Source: Anaerolineales bacterium
GTDB lineage: Bacteria; Chloroflexota; Anaerolineae; Anaerolineales; Villigracilaceae
NCBI GenBank assembly: GCA_020847435.1
Contig: JADLBX010000007.1
Coordinates: forward strand, 1 to 50,419
Direction: 5' to 3'
DNA: 50,419 nt
The position numbers and the translations under genes are program-made. The notes below the pieces were generated by a model, which worked only from the letters and a program-made list of their open reading frames with translations, made no database searches and was not told the DNA's origin. Position 1 is the stretch's first letter; every line of letters begins with the position of its first letter. This document shows, in pieces, positions 9,487 to 18,130 of the stretch.

Positions 9487-10074
9487 ATGACCATTTTCAA
9501 CACGCCCATCCTCAGCGGAATTTTCCATTACATCGCGCGTTTCTACATGCGGCTCTTCGGCTGGCGCGTGGATGGAAACCTGCCCGACCTGCCGAAATTT
9601 ATTCTGATCGGCGCGCCGCATACGTCGAATTGGGATTTTGTGCTGTTCCTCGGCGTGATCTTCACCCTCAAAGCCAACGTGAAGTTCATGGGCAAAGCGG
9701 ATTTGTTCCGCCCGCCGCATGGCTGGTTCTTTTATTTTTGTGGCGGCGTGCCTGTGGATCGAAAAAAATCAACGGGGCTGGTGGAGCAAATGGTGGAGGC
9801 GTGCAACAAATCAAAACGGTTCATCCTCACCATCGCGCCCGAAGGGACGCGGCATCACGTCACCGAATGGAAGCGCGGCTTTTATCACATCGCCAAAGGC
9901 GCGGGGGTTCCGATCGTGACGGCAATTGTGGATGGAAAACAAAAGGCTGTTCACATCGGGCAAATTTTTCATCCCACCGACGATATCGAAGCGGATATGA
10001 AAGCGATTACGGGAATCTTCGAGGGCGTGGTGGGAATCAATCCGAGGCGGAAGTACATCACTTTGCAGAAATAA
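9487..10074 (+). CDS. PlsC-family 1-acyl-glycerol-3-phosphate-type acyltransferase
   Basis: 195 residues from ATG 9487 (a TTG two codons earlier is also open). LPLAT/PlsC acyltransferases move an acyl chain to a lysophospholipid or related acceptor at the membrane. The catalytic HxxxxD motif is present as HTSNWD (about 45-50) and the acceptor motif as APEGTRH (about 117-123), with GGVPVDR between them. The first 25 residues are amphipathic to hydrophobic and could anchor the protein. It is short for PlsC proper (~240 aa) and resembles the compact branch found beside glycolipid genes, so the substrate may not be lysophosphatidate. It is divergent from the phosphatase-superfamily gene across 41 nt and convergent with the next gene (4 nt between stops). 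Confidence 0.85.
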   Translation: MTIFNTPILSGIFHYIARFYMRLFGWRVDGNLPDLPKFILIGAPHTSNWDFVLFLGVIFTLKANVKFMGKADLFRPPHGWFFYFCGGVPVDRKKSTGLVEQMVEACNKSKRFILTIAPEGTRHHVTEWKRGFYHIAKGAGVPIVTAIVDGKQKAVHIGQIFHPTDDIEADMKAITGIFEGVVGINPRRKYITLQK

Positions 10075-10078
10075 ACTG

Positions 10079-11710
10079 TTATTCCTTCAACAAAAAATCC
10101 CCGCCCTCCAACACTCCATCCAAGATCGTCTTGATCGCATCCGACTCAAGCAAATCCCCCAACTCGAACGATTTCAATTTTGCTTGCGTTGTCCGCACAG
10201 AGGGTTCAAGGAAATCGTCGAACGGCAGTGATGTGCGGAACAACTGGTAATACAAAAATTGCCGCGCATTGCGCTTGAACTCAGCGGGGACTTCGATCTT
10301 CTCCGCCGCCAAAAACTCTTTCATTTTTCCCCGCACCCCTTCAATCGTCTGCGGAAAAAACACGGTGGGATATTGCGTGAAGCGCGCCTTGCCCGCGCAC
10401 AACACCGCCGCGCTCAGGATGGACGCTTCCAAGCCGATCGTCGAGTTGTAGACCATCACAAATTTGGATCGTTGGATTAACTCGTACGAACTCAACGCCT
10501 CGCGCGGACCGACGAAGACCACGTTCGCTTCCTCGCGGACCTTGCGGCTGACTGCCCAACCTTCGACCGTCTCGCGGCTGGACTTTCGCACGCGCAACTC
10601 GTCGGGGTGCGCGCGGATGACGAACAGCGTGTCGCGGTTTTCTTTGATAACTTCCAGCGTCATGTCGAGCCAATCGAACATATCTTCAAAGACCGTGTTG
10701 GCGTGCGGCTGGCTGGTGTCGAAGATAACGTTGGTAAACACAGGCACGATCTGTTTGAACTGCGCGGCTTTCTGCAAAAACGACTCGTCGAGTCCCTTCA
10801 TCTCCGACCAGAATTTGATTCCCGCCATCGTGAAGTCGCCTTGAAAGCGTTTGGCGAGATACGCGTCAAGCTTTGCGTTCTGCTCCTCATTCAACTCGAA
10901 CTCGTCGGGGATGTGAATCGGATAGGCTGTCGCTTCGCCGTCGGTGAAGAAGGCGGAGGCGGGTTGCAGTCCCACCTCGTGGGTGATGACGCGGATGCCG
11001 CGTTTCTGCGCGACAAACCGCGCTGTCGCTTCGGGAAAGAACTGCCCGTTGAACACGATCACCGCACGTGGATTCGTTTCGTCCAAAAATTTTGAAAACT
11101 CCTGCGCCACATTCCACGCGGACAGAATGTACTCGCGCAAAAGATAACGCGTGTTCTCGTCATCGTTCAGGTGATGGATTCGCAAAATCCAGCGAAGCCC
11201 AGGCAAGCACAGCGGACCGAGAGGAATATCCTGATGGTGGAAAGTGGAAAGTTCGGGGAGAGAAAGTTGCGAGATACGAGATACAAGTTGCGAGTCGCGT
11301 TCGAACGTGAACCAACTGACTCTTGACCTGTTTACCTGTCTACTTGTTTCCGTGTCTACTTCCACCCCCGCATACAACGCCCGCGACTGACTCACACACG
11401 TCTTACACGGCATTGCCTTGTGCGGATCATCCCGATTCGTTCCCAGCACGCACTTGCTCATGCCCGAATTGCACGCAAAATAGACAACGGGGATTCCCTT
11501 CAAGCGCAACGCCCACGAGGCGAGCAGGTGAAATCCGCTGTTCCACGAGAGATCGTCTATGCCTGTGGAGGCTTTGAAGAAGACGACGGGCTGTCCCTGT
11601 GCGGGAGGCGACATCCGAGTCACAAGCCGCGCCTTGCGCGCAACTTTGAGGTTGTTGAGGCGGCGGACAAGTCCGCGTTTGAGGCGTTGGGTGAAGAGTT
11701 CTCGAAGCAT
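10079..11710 (-). CDS. Capsule/surface polysaccharide biosynthesis protein (KpsC/KpsS-like glycosyltransferase), with in-frame repeat insertion
   Basis: 543 residues, no transmembrane segment. The C-terminal half carries FVIRAHPDE, VVFVGPREALSSYELI and VMVYNSTIGLEA, the pattern of KpsS/KpsC-like and related GT-B transferases, where the last motif closes over the nucleotide. The N-terminal half has a cysteine set, CNSGMSKC and CKTC, that could bind a metal. Residues about 116-161 are unlike the rest and are encoded by repetitive DNA (11228-11365). That DNA includes the AAACAGGTAAAC-type short-period repeat found between genes at 19.4 and 29.3 kb, so the gene appears to have absorbed a repeat element in frame. 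It follows the permease gene by 6 nt. Sugar specificity is unknown. Confidence 0.75.
   Translation of the reverse strand: MLRELFTQRLKRGLVRRLNNLKVARKARLVTRMSPPAQGQPVVFFKASTGIDDLSWNSGFHLLASWALRLKGIPVVYFACNSGMSKCVLGTNRDDPHKAMPCKTCVSQSRALYAGVEVDTETSRQVNRSRVSWFTFERDSQLVSRISQLSLPELSTFHHQDIPLGPLCLPGLRWILRIHHLNDDENTRYLLREYILSAWNVAQEFSKFLDETNPRAVIVFNGQFFPEATARFVAQKRGIRVITHEVGLQPASAFFTDGEATAYPIHIPDEFELNEEQNAKLDAYLAKRFQGDFTMAGIKFWSEMKGLDESFLQKAAQFKQIVPVFTNVIFDTSQPHANTVFEDMFDWLDMTLEVIKENRDTLFVIRAHPDELRVRKSSRETVEGWAVSRKVREEANVVFVGPREALSSYELIQRSKFVMVYNSTIGLEASILSAAVLCAGKARFTQYPTVFFPQTIEGVRGKMKEFLAAEKIEVPAEFKRNARQFLYYQLFRTSLPFDDFLEPSVRTTQAKLKSFELGDLLESDAIKTILDGVLEGGDFLLKE
11228..11365. repeat. Intergenic-type repeat inside a coding region
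   Basis: Contains tandem GTGGAAAGT units, GCGAGATAC/AGATACAAG units and a TGTTTACCTGTCTACTTG block. The last matches the repeats at 19376-19456 and 29258-29297 in reverse orientation. It is read in frame through about 46 codons of the capsule-type gene. Confidence 0.7.
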
Positions 11711-11716
11711 CGGAAG

Positions 11717-14449
11717 TTAATCCAGCGCGCTTTTTTGAACGGGGATTGTTTCTAGCATACGCGGATTCAAAATACGTTCCAGAGCGGAACCGAGCATGGC
11801 AAATGCTAGGCTGGTCAACAACAGCAGGGAAATCGGCTCCAGCACCCAGAAGGGCGAACCGTAAAGTGTGCCTTTGGTCAAACCATCATAAATGATCCGT
11901 CCCCAGGAGGGATAGGTTGACTTGATGTTGAAGAATCCCAGCATGGCTTCCAAAAAGATGAAACTCGGGACTTGAGAAATCAACTGGGGAATCAAAACCG
12001 GTAGAACGCGCGGCACGAGATAGCGCGTGATGATGCGAAAATCGCTGGCTCCGTACGAACGCGCCGACTCGATATAGGGCGCTTCCTTGGCTTGCAGAAA
12101 AGCCGAGCGCAGGGTCTTGACCGGCGAACCGAAGGCGTTGAGCGTTACAACGATCGCAAGGATAACCCAGATGTTCCAGCCAAACAGCACATTGGTTAAT
12201 ACGGCGATTGGCAGGCTGGGCAATAACATGTTGACTTCGGTCAGCCGTTGAACAAGATTGTCCACCCAGCCGCCGAACCACACTCCCATGGCTGGCAGAA
12301 GCATCGCCACCAACGCCGTCAGCAGGGAACCCATCAAGCCAATGAAGAGGGCGAAAGGCATGCCCCAAAAAAGCGGCACCAGCAGGTCGCGGCGGGCGTA
12401 GTCCGTTCCCGCCCAACCATAGACTTGTCCCAGCAAAACCAGTTCGGGTTGCAGGTCGCTTCCCTTTTCAATAAGCAGGCTCTTGATCGTGAGTTGATAG
12501 ACGCCGTGTTGCGGGACGAGTTGCGATGCGTCGCGTTGTGCAAACAACAAATTGAAAGATGGTGTGGGATACAGTTCGGTCAGGATGAACCAATCTTTCC
12601 ATTTCGGGTTTTGATTCAGTAACTGCCTGGGTTTAATCGCTGTTTTAAAGTCATAACTGGCGCTCGCCATAACAGCTTTATCTTTCAACTTTAACGTTTT
12701 GCCATCGGGGTATGTCCACTCCAGCGAAACAAAAGGCACCTTGTTCGCATATTTCGGTTCAAGGTAGAGGAAAATCTCGCTGGGAACTTCCTGATAATCG
12801 TAATCGAAAGTGAAGACGGTGGTTTTCTCCACCCACCCGTTCGACAATTCGCTGAAAGACACGCTCACTCCCGGACTTTCTTCGTTCAGGATCAACCGCG
12901 AAAGCAGGGGCGTGCGATGAAAGACGTTCACCCAGGCAGGCATGGCTGTACGCGGAGTCAAACTGCGACCCATTAGTCGATTCTGTTCATACTCCTGCCC
13001 ATATTGCGCATAAGGCAGAAAGGCAACGGCGTAGATCGAGCCCGCCAGCAAAGTGAAGATGACGATCAGCCCGAAGACGGCAGATGGATACTTCCGCACT
13101 TCCTGGATGAAAAGCCCGCTTCGTTCGCGGACCCCGTGCAGGGATTCTCGCACATTGACGATCCATTCCTTCCAGATGAAATTCCGCTTCGCCGCGCGAC
13201 GATGAGCCGGCTTCGCCTCGAAATGCCGCCTCTCCCTCCAGGCTTTGAAACGGTCATGCCATGCCAGCCGCGCGGTCTTCACCCGTTCTTGATTCTGCGA
13301 AGTCAGGTTGGGCGGCAACAGGCGAATGCGCGGGTCTACCAAGACGTACACAAAATCCAGCAGGAACACAGTCGCGCCGAGGATGTAGGCAAAGATGACC
13401 ACGACGCCGATCACGATGATCAACTCGCCGGGCTCCATGCTCTCGCCCCAAAAATTCGGCAACGCCTCGGAAATATACAGGTTCCCCAGCCCTGGCCAGT
13501 GGAAGATCGCTTCGAGCGCCATGCTCAACTGCCAGAATCCCACCAGGCTGGTGACGAATCCTGTAATGACATAAGGCAGTGAAGGTCGCAGAATATAGTT
13601 TCGTTCCAGAGCTTTATGATGCAAGCCCTTCGCGCGCGCCAACTCAACGTAATCCTCCTCCGCGTAAATTACGAAGAAGGTGCGCCACATGACTGCCATT
13701 TGAAAAACCAGGCTGAGTACAATCGCAGAGACCGGCAGGATCATGTGCTTGACGACTTCCAACAGCCGCTCCGCCAAGTTGGTCGGCGGATTGGTGGAAT
13801 CAAACATGCCGCCAAACGGAAGCCAGCGTAATTGGAACGCGAACAGGGAAAGTAAAAGGATGCCGATCACCCAACTGGGCACTGAAGAGATCGGCGACAG
13901 CGCCGCAAACAACCGATCCAGTTTTCCGCCGTAATTCCGCGAAAGGTACAACGCTAATGGCATGCCGATGAGAAACACGAGCAGGTAAGACACCCCGATC
14001 AGCAATAGCGTGTTGGGCAGATACTGCACAATGATATCCACCGCGCCGGCTTTCGGCATTCGGTCGCTAGCCCAGTTTGCCTGCCGCACTCCCAATGGAC
14101 CCCAATCGAACGTGAGCGCTTTATACGTCCAGAGCAGGTTGCGCGGCAGATATGGAAGGTTGAGTCCCATTTCATCCCGCAACTGTTCCGTTCGCGCTTC
14201 AATCTGCGCTTTCAACTCATCGCCGCTCTCCGTGCCGCTATACCAAAGACCCTGACGGGCAATGATATTGATCTGCGCTTCCAGGCTCGTTTCAAATGGC
14301 GAGACGGGCGGACCAAGCCCACGGCTTGATGGCTGGTTGGTAAGCAGGACAGTGATGAATACGCCGACAAATATGGTGACGGCAATCGTAAAAAGTTTCC
14401 CAGTCAGGAAACGCATCACTCGCATGATTTGTTGGGTGTGTGATGGCAT
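11717..14449 (-). CDS. Fused DppB-DppC-type ABC transporter permease
   Basis: 910 residues, about twice the length of a single peptide/nickel-family permease. The first half (about 1-370) is DppB-like: TM1 at about 18-37, then YLPNTLLLIGVSYLLVFLIG and the EAA loop DYVELARAKGL. The second half (about 455-910) is DppC-like: TM1 VFGLIVIFTLLAGSIYAVAFL and the EAA loop YIESARSYGASDFRIITRYLVPR. Both EAA loops are intact, so the fused protein could form the whole membrane channel. Two large extracytoplasmic insertions are unusual: one after TM1 of the first half and one of about 190 residues after TM1 of the second (predicted beta-rich). No ATPase or binding-protein gene is adjacent, so the partners lie elsewhere. 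Substrate unknown; oligopeptide-type by family. Confidence 0.85.
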   Translation of the reverse strand: MPSHTQQIMRVMRFLTGKLFTIAVTIFVGVFITVLLTNQPSSRGLGPPVSPFETSLEAQINIIARQGLWYSGTESGDELKAQIEARTEQLRDEMGLNLPYLPRNLLWTYKALTFDWGPLGVRQANWASDRMPKAGAVDIIVQYLPNTLLLIGVSYLLVFLIGMPLALYLSRNYGGKLDRLFAALSPISSVPSWVIGILLLSLFAFQLRWLPFGGMFDSTNPPTNLAERLLEVVKHMILPVSAIVLSLVFQMAVMWRTFFVIYAEEDYVELARAKGLHHKALERNYILRPSLPYVITGFVTSLVGFWQLSMALEAIFHWPGLGNLYISEALPNFWGESMEPGELIIVIGVVVIFAYILGATVFLLDFVYVLVDPRIRLLPPNLTSQNQERVKTARLAWHDRFKAWRERRHFEAKPAHRRAAKRNFIWKEWIVNVRESLHGVRERSGLFIQEVRKYPSAVFGLIVIFTLLAGSIYAVAFLPYAQYGQEYEQNRLMGRSLTPRTAMPAWVNVFHRTPLLSRLILNEESPGVSVSFSELSNGWVEKTTVFTFDYDYQEVPSEIFLYLEPKYANKVPFVSLEWTYPDGKTLKLKDKAVMASASYDFKTAIKPRQLLNQNPKWKDWFILTELYPTPSFNLLFAQRDASQLVPQHGVYQLTIKSLLIEKGSDLQPELVLLGQVYGWAGTDYARRDLLVPLFWGMPFALFIGLMGSLLTALVAMLLPAMGVWFGGWVDNLVQRLTEVNMLLPSLPIAVLTNVLFGWNIWVILAIVVTLNAFGSPVKTLRSAFLQAKEAPYIESARSYGASDFRIITRYLVPRVLPVLIPQLISQVPSFIFLEAMLGFFNIKSTYPSWGRIIYDGLTKGTLYGSPFWVLEPISLLLLTSLAFAMLGSALERILNPRMLETIPVQKSALD

Positions 14450-14626
14450 GTTCGGCTTCTACGAGATCGAATTTAAAGCAGTCAATTTCCTTGCGGCAAG
14501 TATACATCACCTGAAAACTGTGGCTTGTGTAGAAACTGCCCGAAATGTGAGACGCTTCATAGCCTTACATCACGGATTAAACTGTGTATGGTAAGTTGCG
14601 GTGGATTAACAATTAAACCGGACAGT

Positions 14627-14673
14627 CCGCTTTAGCGGGCTTTGTAAACTAGCACGGCGGTTTATCACCGTGC
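14627..14673. terminator. Two adjacent hairpins upstream of the permease gene
   Basis: CCGCT-TT-AGCGG (14627-14638) followed by GGCTTTGT, and GCACGG...CCGTGC (14652-14673). They lie in the 253-nt gap between the sulfotransferase and permease genes and may end the leftward glycan-operon transcript. I see no gene in the gap. Confidence 0.5.
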
Positions 14674-14702
14674 GGACAATGCCATTGCACAAGATTGTCC
14701 AT

Positions 14703-15557
14703 TTACCAATCATTATCCCTCTCATACCTCAGCCTCACGACTAAATCCCCCGCGACCTCTTTGAACAACGATTTATGTTCCGCCGTGAAAAACTCGCGCC
14801 AGCCGCCGGTCTTCCCCGAACGGAAGGTGTGACTCTTACGCGGCTGGATCGCCTCCGCCAAAACGGATAACGCCTTCGCGCGCGGCGTTGGGATGTTGTA
14901 GCCGGTCTTTTCCACTTCATTCAACATTGCATCGAGTGTGGCATCGCGGTCGTTGATCAAATCCTCAAAGCGGATGCAAAGTACGCCGGGCGTCGCCAGC
15001 CATGCGAACACGCCTTCATATCTTTGCTTCACGCTGACCATTTTGAGTCCGTCGCGGTCAATGCCAGTGATGGCGACTTTGAGCCGCTCGCTGAAATCGG
15101 GGAGCGAGTTGTAAAAGTCGTGCATCCCGTGTTCTTCGTGCATGTCGGTGGCGAAGAAAACCTGCGAGACGAGCATGTCGCGGGGGTCGCGATAGATGAA
15201 GTAGTTCACGCGCCCGCTTCGGGTCAGGAAAGATGCGTTTTCGTTTGTCGCGTCCACATAACCCCAGCCGATCACGCCGCGCGGCACATGGGTTAATTCA
15301 TCCAGTATTTCTTCTGGCTTCTTTCGTCTTCCGTCTTTCGTAATGGTGCGGACCGGCTCCGCCTCCACATACTTGTACGGCATGATCTGCGTAAAGCCGT
15401 TCAGAATTTGCAATAGCAGGTGCGATCCGCTTTTGGGCTTGGAGTTGCCGAAGATGGGCGGCGCGTCACCGAACGACAATCGCTTCCAGCCCAGGATGGC
15501 TTGGGCGGTTTTGCCATAGGGGCGTACAACGCGGCGAAGGTTTTGAATCAATTTCAT
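14703..15557 (-). CDS. PAPS-dependent sulfotransferase (glycan/lipid type), copy 1
   Basis: 284 residues. Sulfotransferases move SO3 from 3'-phosphoadenylyl sulfate to a hydroxyl or amine. The 5'-phosphosulfate loop is present as NSKPKSGSHLLLQIL (about 38-52), the 3'-phosphate site as FIYRDPRDMLVSQ (about 118-130) and the C-terminal cofactor loop as FRSGKTGGWREFFT, a close match to the RKGxxGDWKxxF signature. No membrane segment is visible, so it acts in the cytoplasm. It is the last gene of the leftward cluster that also encodes the PAPS-forming enzyme (21986-23710). It is not a recent duplicate of the sulfotransferase at 25726, since similarity is limited to the motifs and the C-terminal EVAGDL/EAAGEM block. 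Acceptor unknown; a cluster sugar or lipid is likely. Confidence 0.85.
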   Translation of the reverse strand: MKLIQNLRRVVRPYGKTAQAILGWKRLSFGDAPPIFGNSKPKSGSHLLLQILNGFTQIMPYKYVEAEPVRTITKDGRRKKPEEILDELTHVPRGVIGWGYVDATNENASFLTRSGRVNYFIYRDPRDMLVSQVFFATDMHEEHGMHDFYNSLPDFSERLKVAITGIDRDGLKMVSVKQRYEGVFAWLATPGVLCIRFEDLINDRDATLDAMLNEVEKTGYNIPTPRAKALSVLAEAIQPRKSHTFRSGKTGGWREFFTAEHKSLFKEVAGDLVVRLRYERDNDW

Positions 15558-15565
15558 AATTTATG

Positions 15566-15627
15566 TGTAGGGGCACAGCGAGACGAAGATTCGTCAAAAT
15601 CCGAGATGGATTCGCTGTGCCCCTACA
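15566..15627. repeat. Perfect 16-bp inverted repeat between neuB-like and sulfotransferase genes
   Basis: Arms 15566-15581 (TGTAGGGGCACAGCGA) and 15612-15627 with a 30-nt loop. It fills nearly the whole intergenic space and begins 3 nt after the stop codon of the neuB-like gene. This is a REP/MITE-like hairpin of the GTAGGGGC type; it could also attenuate the operon. Confidence 0.9.
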
Positions 15628-15630
15628 AAT

Positions 15631-16512
15631 TTATTCATTCACAACTCTTCGCAACTTCTTCAACGAGCCCAATTCGGAATCGTATACCTTCTTCACGCCA
15701 TCGCCGAGCGAGGCTTCGGTGACGCGGATATATTTGACAAGTTTCTCAAATCCCGCAGGCTCCACCGACGCGGCTTGGTCCGAACCCCACATAGCGCGGT
15801 CGAGCGTGAGGTGACGTTCCACCATGCAGGCGCCGAACGCGACGGCAATGGCGGTTGGGATAAGCCCAACTTCATGACCAGAGTATCCGATCGGGATGTT
15901 CTGAAATTTTTCGCGAAGAGTTTTGATCATATTCAAGTTCAACTCCTCAGGCTCGCATGGATACGTGCTAGTGCAGTGCATCATCAAGAGGTTGTCTTCG
16001 CCCGCGATCTCGATTCCCTTTTGGATTTGCTCCATCGTGGACATACCCGACGAGAGAATCAGAGGCTTGCCAGTCGCTCGCGCTTTGCGAATCAGGTTGA
16101 AGTCGGTGAGCGAAGCGGAGGGAATTTTATAGGCGGGCGTGTCGAACTTCTGCATAAAATCCACCGAAGGCTCATCCCAAACCGAGACCATCCAATCAAT
16201 TTTCTTTGCGCGGCAATAGCGGTCAATCTCGGCGTATTGCTTTTCGTCGAACTCGACCTTGTAACGATATTCGAGATAGGTGATGTAGCCCCAGGGCGTC
16301 TCGCGCATCTGGTTTTTTTGTTCGGGCGGCGTGGCGACCTCGGGCGTGCGCTTTTGGAATTTCACCGCGTCGGCGCCCGCGTGCACGGCGGCATCGATCA
16401 TCTTCTTCGTCGTGTCGAGGTCGCCGTTGTGATTGATGCCGATCTCGGCAATGATGTAGGCAGGCTGACCGTCACCCACCGTGCGGTTTCCAATTTTTAT
16501 TTCACGTGTCAT
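15631..16512 (-). CDS. NeuB-family nonulosonic acid synthase lacking the C-terminal SAF domain
   Basis: 293 residues from the ATG at 16512, which has GGAG 7 nt upstream; a longer frame to 16581 overlaps the upstream gene. NeuB enzymes condense PEP with a 6-carbon sugar (ManNAc, a diamino sugar or a phosphorylated hexose) to a 9-carbon nonulosonate. TIM-barrel motifs are intact: IIAEIGINHNGD, VKFQKRTPE, ILSSGMSTMEQI, HCTSTYP, IGYSGHEVG and ERHLTLDRAMWGSDQAASVEP. The chain stops at KKLRRVVNE, exactly where the linker to the ~60-residue SAF (antifreeze-like) domain normally begins. A 16-bp hairpin repeat follows at once. Whether the truncation is ancestral or caused by the repeat cannot be told. 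Adjacent genes supply CMP activation. Exact sugar unknown (neuraminate, legionaminate, Kdn or similar). Confidence 0.88.
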   Translation of the reverse strand: MTREIKIGNRTVGDGQPAYIIAEIGINHNGDLDTTKKMIDAAVHAGADAVKFQKRTPEVATPPEQKNQMRETPWGYITYLEYRYKVEFDEKQYAEIDRYCRAKKIDWMVSVWDEPSVDFMQKFDTPAYKIPSASLTDFNLIRKARATGKPLILSSGMSTMEQIQKGIEIAGEDNLLMMHCTSTYPCEPEELNLNMIKTLREKFQNIPIGYSGHEVGLIPTAIAVAFGACMVERHLTLDRAMWGSDQAASVEPAGFEKLVKYIRVTEASLGDGVKKVYDSELGSLKKLRRVVNE

Positions 16513-16526
16513 GTTTTCTCCAGAAA

Positions 16527-18125
16527 TTATTTTGGCAATGAAAGGTCCGTCACTTCGATAAAGTCGAACGGGACGTTCCAACGAGAATAATAATGCAAAT
16601 CGGGGAGCGCCGCGTAGTCGGTTTGAAAATATTGATTCAACGTGACGCGGAAGGAATTCACCGGCGAGATCGAGGGATACAACGCTTCGTAATTTTGGTC
16701 GGGAAAATAGTATGCGTTGAGAATCCCGAATCTTTCCGACGGGACGGTTGCCTCCAACGAGCCCCAGTGGAGGTACGCCCCCGGACCGTGGTCGCCCTGC
16801 AAGATGATGATCGGCGGCGTTTCAGACTCGTCGAGGATCGTATCAATGGTCTCCAGCGTGAGCGCGTTGATGTATTGGATTTGCTTGCGATAGCCCGCGA
16901 TATATCCGCCGCGTGAATGTTCCGCGATGTAGTAGTTCGCGTCGAACAAGGTGAAGGGCTCGTCGTGGAAGACTTCATTTCCGCTTTCATCGAACACGAA
17001 CGGCGGATGCGGCGCGATGATGTGAGCGTAGACAAAATAGTCGCCCTCCAACGCGGGCGTCGCTTTCAACTCGGAAAACGCGGAGAGGATGTATTGCCGA
17101 TGCGTTTCGTAGGGCATCTCGGTTAATGCGCGGTGAAAGAACGGGATGTAATTCAACACGCGGGCAAAACTATGGTCAATGACAATGCTCTCGAACGCGG
17201 AGACGGGCTGGGTCAGGCGCGACGCGTCGTCGCTGTAGTAAATGTCGGCGGTGGGCAATGTCGCTTTATATTCGTTTTCGAACGAGACCGTTCGGTATCC
17301 GTTTTTTGCCAGCGTTGTTCGCAGTTCGCTGTAATTGAGCAGTTCGATCAGTTCGGCGCGGTTATCCGGCGTCTTTCCGTTGATGGTGAGGTCTTGCAAA
17401 TAATCCATGTTGAACGAGGAAGTGAGCGACAACATCGTTTGAATGTAATTGCTCGAGGCTTGATCGGCAACGTAGAATCCACGCTCGCGTAAACCATCAA
17501 TGAAGATCGAGTTGTCGAAGTTGTAAAAGCGCTCCAAGACATCCTGTCTGCCGTAACCGTCGAGGATGATGTAATAAATATCCGGGCGCGGCGCGGCGGA
17601 GGCGACCTCGGTCACGGTCACGACATGGTCGGAGGGGTTGAACGAAAGTTCATTCTCCTGCAAATGCTTCGCAACTTGAACGCCCGTATTCGCCAAAAGC
17701 AGAACGCCGAGCAAATTGAAATACAGATTGAACGTGACGGGGTTCTTCACGCGTCTCAGCAAAAGCCAGACCCAAACCGACAGGATTGCCACAGCGACCA
17801 GGAAAACGGCAAAGCCGGAACGCGCCGGACCCAGCGCAAGCGTTTTGCTCACCCAATCCGTCAGGTCGCCGAAGAGGAAAAAAAGAAAAACGAGCGGCGC
17901 GGCGATCAACGCGGACTTCAACGCGTCGCGCAAAAAAACGAACAGCCCGCCGAAGACCAGCGAAGCGAACGCCAGCGAGACCAACAACGCGCGGACGGTA
18001 TCCGCGAAAGCCAATTCGTCGAGGTTGAGCAAATACAATTGCAGGATCGGTTGAACCGCGAACAAAAACGGCGCGAACAGCCCTCGCTCGAAGACGCCTG
18101 CAAAGCCCTTTGTTGTTTTTCTCAT
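16527..18125 (-). CDS. Membrane-anchored alkaline-phosphatase-superfamily protein (sulfatase/LtaS-like), paralogue 2
   Basis: 532 residues. About five transmembrane helices within residues 1-145, then an extracytoplasmic catalytic domain. The metal-binding blocks YYIILDGYGRQDVL and IILQGDHGPG, with HIIAPHPPF between, match the paralogue at 7964-9445; a Ser/Thr in SNYIQTMLSLTSSFNMDYL is the likely nucleophile. It lies 14 nt upstream of the neuB-like start and 5 nt downstream of the neuA-like stop, clearly inside the same operon. A role in decorating the nonulosonate glycan, for example with a lipid-derived phospho group, or in removing sulfate, fits the context. The sequence does not decide between transferase and hydrolase. 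Confidence 0.8.
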   Translation of the reverse strand: MRKTTKGFAGVFERGLFAPFLFAVQPILQLYLLNLDELAFADTVRALLVSLAFASLVFGGLFVFLRDALKSALIAAPLVFLFFLFGDLTDWVSKTLALGPARSGFAVFLVAVAILSVWVWLLLRRVKNPVTFNLYFNLLGVLLLANTGVQVAKHLQENELSFNPSDHVVTVTEVASAAPRPDIYYIILDGYGRQDVLERFYNFDNSIFIDGLRERGFYVADQASSNYIQTMLSLTSSFNMDYLQDLTINGKTPDNRAELIELLNYSELRTTLAKNGYRTVSFENEYKATLPTADIYYSDDASRLTQPVSAFESIVIDHSFARVLNYIPFFHRALTEMPYETHRQYILSAFSELKATPALEGDYFVYAHIIAPHPPFVFDESGNEVFHDEPFTLFDANYYIAEHSRGGYIAGYRKQIQYINALTLETIDTILDESETPPIIILQGDHGPGAYLHWGSLEATVPSERFGILNAYYFPDQNYEALYPSISPVNSFRVTLNQYFQTDYAALPDLHYYSRWNVPFDFIEVTDLSLPK

Positions 18126-18130
18126 AACGC

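Noticed and set aside
14450..14702. Possible tRNA or small RNA in the gap before the permease
   Set aside because: Only two small hairpins are visible; no cloverleaf or conserved RNA motif could be drawn.
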